Assembly (NCBI GenBank): GCA_035569235.1
Contig: DATMND010000258.1
Coordinates: 1 to 9,223, forward strand
Length of the DNA: 9,223 nt
Direction of reading: 5' to 3'
DNA from: JAMXLO01 sp035569235
Lineage (GTDB): Bacteria > Pseudomonadota > Alphaproteobacteria > Acetobacterales > Acetobacteraceae
Shown here: positions 6,307 through 9,223 of the stretch, in pieces
How positions within the stretch are numbered: position 1 is the stretch's first letter
Layout: the number at the start of each line of letters is the position of its first letter
Made by a program: the position numbers and the translations under genes
The notes under the pieces: model-generated
The model's database searches: none
What the model saw: only the letters and a program-made list of their open reading frames with translations
Told to the model about the DNA's origin: nothing

Positions 6307-6771
6307 ATGAGCGGCAAACGCGATGTCCTGCGCTGGTCCACGACCTACGACATCGCCGACATGAACAATGCGCTTGCGACGATGTCCGCGGAGGAGATCG
6401 ACTGGCTGCCGTTTGGCGTGATCAAGGTGGACCGGAAGGGAACGATCCTGCTCTACAACGCGGCCGAGGGTCGGCAGGCAGGGTTCGACCCGGCCAGGGT
6501 TGTCGGCCGGAACTTCTTCCGTGACATTGCGCCGTGCACCAATCGGCCGGAGTTCATCGGCCGTTTTCTGGAATGCGTCAGGACTGGCCGGTTCGATGTC
6601 ACCTTCCGCTACCAGTTCAGCTTTCCGGCCCAACCGGTCACGGTGACCGTGCATCTGCGCAATTCGCTCTTTGACGATGCCGTCTGGATACTGATCGACG
6701 GTCCGCGGATACCGGGAGATCAGACGACCGGGCGCCGGAGCCGGCCGCCTAGGTTTGCTCCGCGCGGTTAG
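6307..6771 (+). CDS. pyp: Photoactive yellow protein (PYP) homologue, PAS-fold blue-light sensor
   Basis: From ATG 6307 the protein has 154 residues and aligns without gaps to Halorhodospira halophila PYP at an offset of +8. DMNNALATMSAEEIDWLPFG fits PYP 10-29 and ILLYNAAEG fits 39-47. VVGRNFFRDIAPCTNRPEF fits 57-75, and VTVTVHL and the Trp119 region follow. In PYP, p-coumaric acid is thioester-bound to Cys69; that Cys is present (Cys77), as are Tyr42 (Tyr50), Glu46 (Glu54) and Trp119 (Trp127). Thr50, Arg52 and Met100, which tune the photocycle, are Ala58, Phe60 and Ala108 here. A 21-residue basic, proline-containing tail extends past the PYP end. The start is uncertain: 6307 has no ribosome-binding site, ATG 6277 has a weak AGGG ahead but lies within repeat A, and TTG 6235 also keeps the frame. 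No tyrosine ammonia-lyase or coumarate-CoA ligase gene is in the window. The stop codon lies inside repeat B. Confidence 0.88.
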   Translation: MSGKRDVLRWSTTYDIADMNNALATMSAEEIDWLPFGVIKVDRKGTILLYNAAEGRQAGFDPARVVGRNFFRDIAPCTNRPEFIGRFLECVRTGRFDVTFRYQFSFPAQPVTVTVHLRNSLFDDAVWILIDGPRIPGDQTTGRRSRPPRFAPRG

Positions 6772-6800
6772 CCATTTGTTCACCGAATTCCCCGACATTC
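6766..6800 (+). repeat. 35-bp direct repeat, copy B, between PYP-like and carbonic anhydrase genes
   Basis: This copy begins ggttagccatttgttcaccg and matches copy A at 32 of 35 bases. It includes the TAG stop of the PYP-like gene (6769-6771) and ends 32 bases before the carbonic anhydrase start. In both copies the downstream gene's frame would read the same peptide (FTEFPDI) through the repeat. Confidence 0.9.
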
Positions 6801-6832
6801 CCGCCTCTCGATTTATGCCGGAGATCGCTTCG

Positions 6833-7648
6833 ATGACTGCAACACGCGAACGGTGGGCTGCTGGGTACCGGCTTGGGCGGCGGTCTTTTCTCGGCACGGC
6901 GGCGATCGGCTGTGCCTGCTGCCGGATGTTGCCGCGTGCGCTGGCCGAGGAGGCGCCGCATGCGGCGACGGGTTCGGCTTCGCCGCACTGGACGTATGAG
7001 GGTGACGCCGCCAACTGGGGAGAGCTCACCCCGGCGTTCAAGGTCTGCCAGCTCGGTCTCGAACAGTCGCCAATCGATCTTGCCGATGCTGTTGCGGGGG
7101 AGCCTGGCGGTTTGGATATTGCATATCAGTCGATGAAGCTCCGGATCATCAACAACGGCCATACCATCCAGGTAAATGCCGCCCCCGGTTCGACCTGCGT
7201 GATCGGCGGCACAAGCTACGAACTCCAGCAGTTCCATTTCCACCATCCGAGCGAACACCTGCTCTCCGGCAAGCCGTTCGATCTCGAATGCCATTTCGTG
7301 CATTGTTCGGCGGCGGGCGATCTTGCCGTCATCGGCGTCTTCGTCAGGCCAGGCGAGGCGAACCGGGCGCTGGAGCCGATCTGGAGCGCCATGCCTCGGC
7401 AGGAAGGTCCGGAACGGGACGCGGGGACCTCGGTCGACCCAGGCACGCTGATGCCCGCCGAGCGCAGCTTTTACCGCTACATGGGTTCGCTCACGACGCC
7501 ACCATGCACGCAAGGCATCGTGTGGACGCTGTTCCAGCAATCCATCGAGGCGTCGCCCGAACAGATCCGGCAATTCTCCGCGCTGTACGCCGACAACGCC
7601 CGGCCCGTACAGGGCCACAATCGCCGGTTCCTGCTGCGAACGGGCTGA
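6833..7648 (+). CDS. Alpha-class carbonic anhydrase, Tat-exported
   Basis: The enzyme interconverts CO2 and bicarbonate, here probably in the periplasm. From ATG 6833 (271 residues) the N-terminus carries a twin-arginine signal, LGRRSFLG (Arg16-Arg17). A hydrophobic stretch and a likely cleavage after RALA (about residue 38) follow. The mature protein starts its fold with HWTYEG and NWGEL. Zinc ligands are His135 and His137 in QFHFHHPSEH and His154 in ECHFVH. Glu141 and Thr221 (in SLTTPPC) form the gate-keeping pair, and His110 in NNGH fits the proton-shuttle His64 of human CA II. Cys72 and Cys225 sit where bacterial alpha enzymes form a disulfide. All key residues are present. ATG 6833 has GGAG nine bases ahead; an in-frame ATG at 6815 and a TTG at 6755 are less likely starts. 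The unusually Cys-rich signal (CACC, 27-30) is odd. The chemoreceptor gene starts 28 bases downstream, suggesting co-transcription. Confidence 0.93.
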   Translation: MTATRERWAAGYRLGRRSFLGTAAIGCACCRMLPRALAEEAPHAATGSASPHWTYEGDAANWGELTPAFKVCQLGLEQSPIDLADAVAGEPGGLDIAYQSMKLRIINNGHTIQVNAAPGSTCVIGGTSYELQQFHFHHPSEHLLSGKPFDLECHFVHCSAAGDLAVIGVFVRPGEANRALEPIWSAMPRQEGPERDAGTSVDPGTLMPAERSFYRYMGSLTTPPCTQGIVWTLFQQSIEASPEQIRQFSALYADNARPVQGHNRRFLLRTG

Positions 7649-7676
7649 TGCGCACCCACCCCTGAAGAGGCCGTCA

Positions 7677-9223
7677 ATGAACGCCAACAACGGTGCCATG
7701 TCGCTCATCGCCAATCGCGCAATCGGCACGAAGGTTGCCCTCGGCTTTGCCTGCGTGCTGGCGATTCTGGCGATCGTGAGCGGCACGGCCTACCTCTCGT
7801 TCCAGACCTCCGCCGCGGGCTTCGCAACCTACGTGCAGCGTGTGCTGGTGGTGGGGATCGCCCGCGACGTCGATCGCAGTTTCCTGAGCCTCCGCCGACT
7901 CGCGCGTGAGTACGCAGCCCTCGGCATCGAGAGCAGTGCGGAGGCGGCAGGCAAGGAACAGGCCACGCTGCGGACGCTCGTGCAGCAAGGCCTGGCCGAG
8001 ATCAAGAACCCGGAACGGCACCGTCTGTTGGAGGACGTTGGCCGCAGTTTCGAGGCATATTCAACTGGCTTCGGCCAGTTTGTCGCAGCGAGTCGCGAAC
8101 AGAAGAAGCTTGTCGAGGAAACTCTCGATCCCCTGGGCGACAGCGTGCAGCAGAATTTCGACGCACTCATAGCCGCTGCCGCCAAGGCGGGAAACGGCAG
8201 CGTTGGGGTCCTTGCCTATGAGGGCCGGCAGCACCTGATGCTTGCCCGGCTCAACACCAACAAGCTGCTTGGACGACATGAGCAGACCGCCGGCGATGCG
8301 GCAGACAAGTCGTTTGCCAACCTGACGGCGGCGATGCAGGCGCTCGATGCCGCGACCACGGGTGCGGCGTTTCGCAAGACGTTCGACGATCTGCAGGCCG
8401 GCGTGACCAGCTATCAAAATTCCTATCGCAAGGCCGCTGACATCGAGCGGACAAACAACACCTTGGCGAACACCACGCTGAAGGACATGGGCCAGAAGGT
8501 GGTGGCGGACACCGAGTCGATAAAGGCCAGCGGCATCGCCGAGGAGAAGCAGGAAGAACACGACACGCTGTCCACGATGGCCTGGACCAACTCGCTGATC
8601 CTCTATCTGTCGATCGGCGGCCTGCTGGCCGGTGCGGCGCTGGCCTGGCTGATCGGTCGTGGCATCTCCCGCCCGGTGGTGGGCATGTGCGCGGCGATGC
8701 GGGCGCTGGCGGGCGGCGACAAGACGGTCGAGATCCCAGGCGTCGGGCGCAAGGACGAGATCGGCCAGATGGCCGACACCGTCGCGGTGTTCAAGAGCAA
8801 CATAATCGAGGCCGACCGCCTGCGCGCGGAGACCGAGCAGCATAAGGCCGCGGTGGAGGCGGAGCGCAAGACTGGCATGCTGCGGCTCGCGGACGGGTTC
8901 GAGGCCGGCATCAAGGGCGTGGTCAATTCGGTCGCCTCGCAGGCCACCGAGATGCAGTCTTCCGCGGAGGCGATGACCCACACGGCCGAACAGGCGACGC
9001 ATCAGGCAACCGCGGTCGCCGCCTCGGTCGAGGAGGCTTCGGTCAATGTGCAGACCGTGGCGTCATCGGCTGAGGAACTGTCCACGTCGGTGCTGGAGAT
9101 CGGCCGGCAGGTCGAGCAGTCGTCGAAGATCGCCGGGCAGGCGGTGGTCGAGGCGGGCAAGACCAACGCGACCGTCGAGGGCCTCAACAAGACGGCGCAG
9201 CGCATCGGCGAGGTGGTGCAACT
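7677..9223 (+). CDS. Methyl-accepting chemotaxis protein with HBM-like sensor and HAMP, 3'-partial
   Basis: The frame runs from ATG 7677 past the window end (515 complete codons). The first membrane segment is at about residues 19-41 (VALGFACVLAILAIVSGTAY). It is followed by about 260 mostly helical residues rich in coiled-coil-like repeats, the size and character of a helical bimodular (HBM) ligand-binding domain. A second membrane segment lies at about 306-328 (LILYLSIGGLLAGAALAWLI). A HAMP domain follows, with RPVVGMCAAMRALAGGDKTV and the typical DEIGQMADTVAVFKSN. The methyl-accepting signalling helices begin with ADGFEAGIKGVVNSVASQA and continue through VAASVEEASVNVQTVASSAE to the edge; the conserved hairpin tip lies beyond. 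It would sit in the inner membrane and signal to CheA/CheW. AGAGG-like AGAGG ends six bases before the ATG. The ligand is unknown; it follows carbonic anhydrase closely. Confidence 0.93.
   Translation, partial: MNANNGAMSLIANRAIGTKVALGFACVLAILAIVSGTAYLSFQTSAAGFATYVQRVLVVGIARDVDRSFLSLRRLAREYAALGIESSAEAAGKEQATLRTLVQQGLAEIKNPERHRLLEDVGRSFEAYSTGFGQFVAASREQKKLVEETLDPLGDSVQQNFDALIAAAAKAGNGSVGVLAYEGRQHLMLARLNTNKLLGRHEQTAGDAADKSFANLTAAMQALDAATTGAAFRKTFDDLQAGVTSYQNSYRKAADIERTNNTLANTTLKDMGQKVVADTESIKASGIAEEKQEEHDTLSTMAWTNSLILYLSIGGLLAGAALAWLIGRGISRPVVGMCAAMRALAGGDKTVEIPGVGRKDEIGQMADTVAVFKSNIIEADRLRAETEQHKAAVEAERKTGMLRLADGFEAGIKGVVNSVASQATEMQSSAEAMTHTAEQATHQATAVAASVEEASVNVQTVASSAEELSTSVLEIGRQVEQSSKIAGQAVVEAGKTNATVEGLNKTAQRIGEVVQ

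Noticed and set aside
6267..6800. The direct repeats as the two ends of an insertion sequence or as a CRISPR array
   Set aside because: IS ends should be inverted relative to each other and these are direct; there is no transposase between them; two copies 499 bp apart around a coding gene are not a CRISPR array.
6181..7786. Minus-strand frames opposite the PYP-like and carbonic anhydrase genes
   Set aside because: The plus-strand proteins have catalytic and binding motifs in order. The minus frames lack any, and share only the peptide produced by the direct repeat.
8061..9002. A 313-codon minus-strand open frame opposite the chemoreceptor
   Set aside because: The plus strand encodes a clear chemoreceptor with membrane segments, HAMP and signalling helices; the opposite frame is a composition shadow.

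Overview
The window is GC-rich DNA from a Gram-negative bacterium, most likely an alphaproteobacterium. The grounds are overall composition, a Tat-exported enzyme, an HBM/HAMP chemoreceptor, and the 'gtcatccccgcgaaagc' type of palindromic intergenic repeat that is common in that class. I cannot name the genus. No rRNA, tRNA or CRISPR array is visible.

Layout. (1) 1-606, plus: protein-L-isoaspartate O-methyltransferase (pcm), probably cut at its 5' end by the window edge. (2) 624-686: a strong palindromic repeat between pcm and the convergent next gene. (3) 753-3104, minus: an orphan molybdenum hydroxylase large subunit (xanthine dehydrogenase/CoxL family), started from TTG behind a clear ribosome-binding site; no FeS or FAD subunit gene is near. 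(4) About 3121-4934: a genomic scrapyard. It holds a broken IS630-type transposase, and an 830-bp IS6-family element with recognisable terminal repeats but a dead transposase. The IS6 element lies inside an antitoxin gene. (5) 4931-5236, plus: an intact ParE/RelE-type toxin that followed that antitoxin. (6) 5246-6217, minus: a D-2-hydroxyacid dehydrogenase. (7) 6267-9223, plus: a photoactive yellow protein (PYP) homologue, a Tat-exported alpha-carbonic anhydrase and a methyl-accepting chemotaxis protein that runs off the window.

The most interesting part is the right end. The PYP homologue keeps the chromophore cysteine and the two hydrogen-bonding residues (Tyr42 and Glu46 in Halorhodospira numbering) but has lost the Arg52 lid, Thr50 and Met100. 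It is bracketed by two nearly identical 35-bp direct repeats, one at its start and one containing its stop codon. The alpha-carbonic anhydrase follows directly, and the chemoreceptor starts 28 bp after that. A link between light sensing, CO2/bicarbonate chemistry and taxis is tempting but is inference from adjacency.

The second point of interest is the toxin-antitoxin locus. The IS6 element split the antitoxin, and the IS end supplies an in-frame ATG that could still express the C-terminal, toxin-binding part of the antitoxin ahead of the intact toxin.
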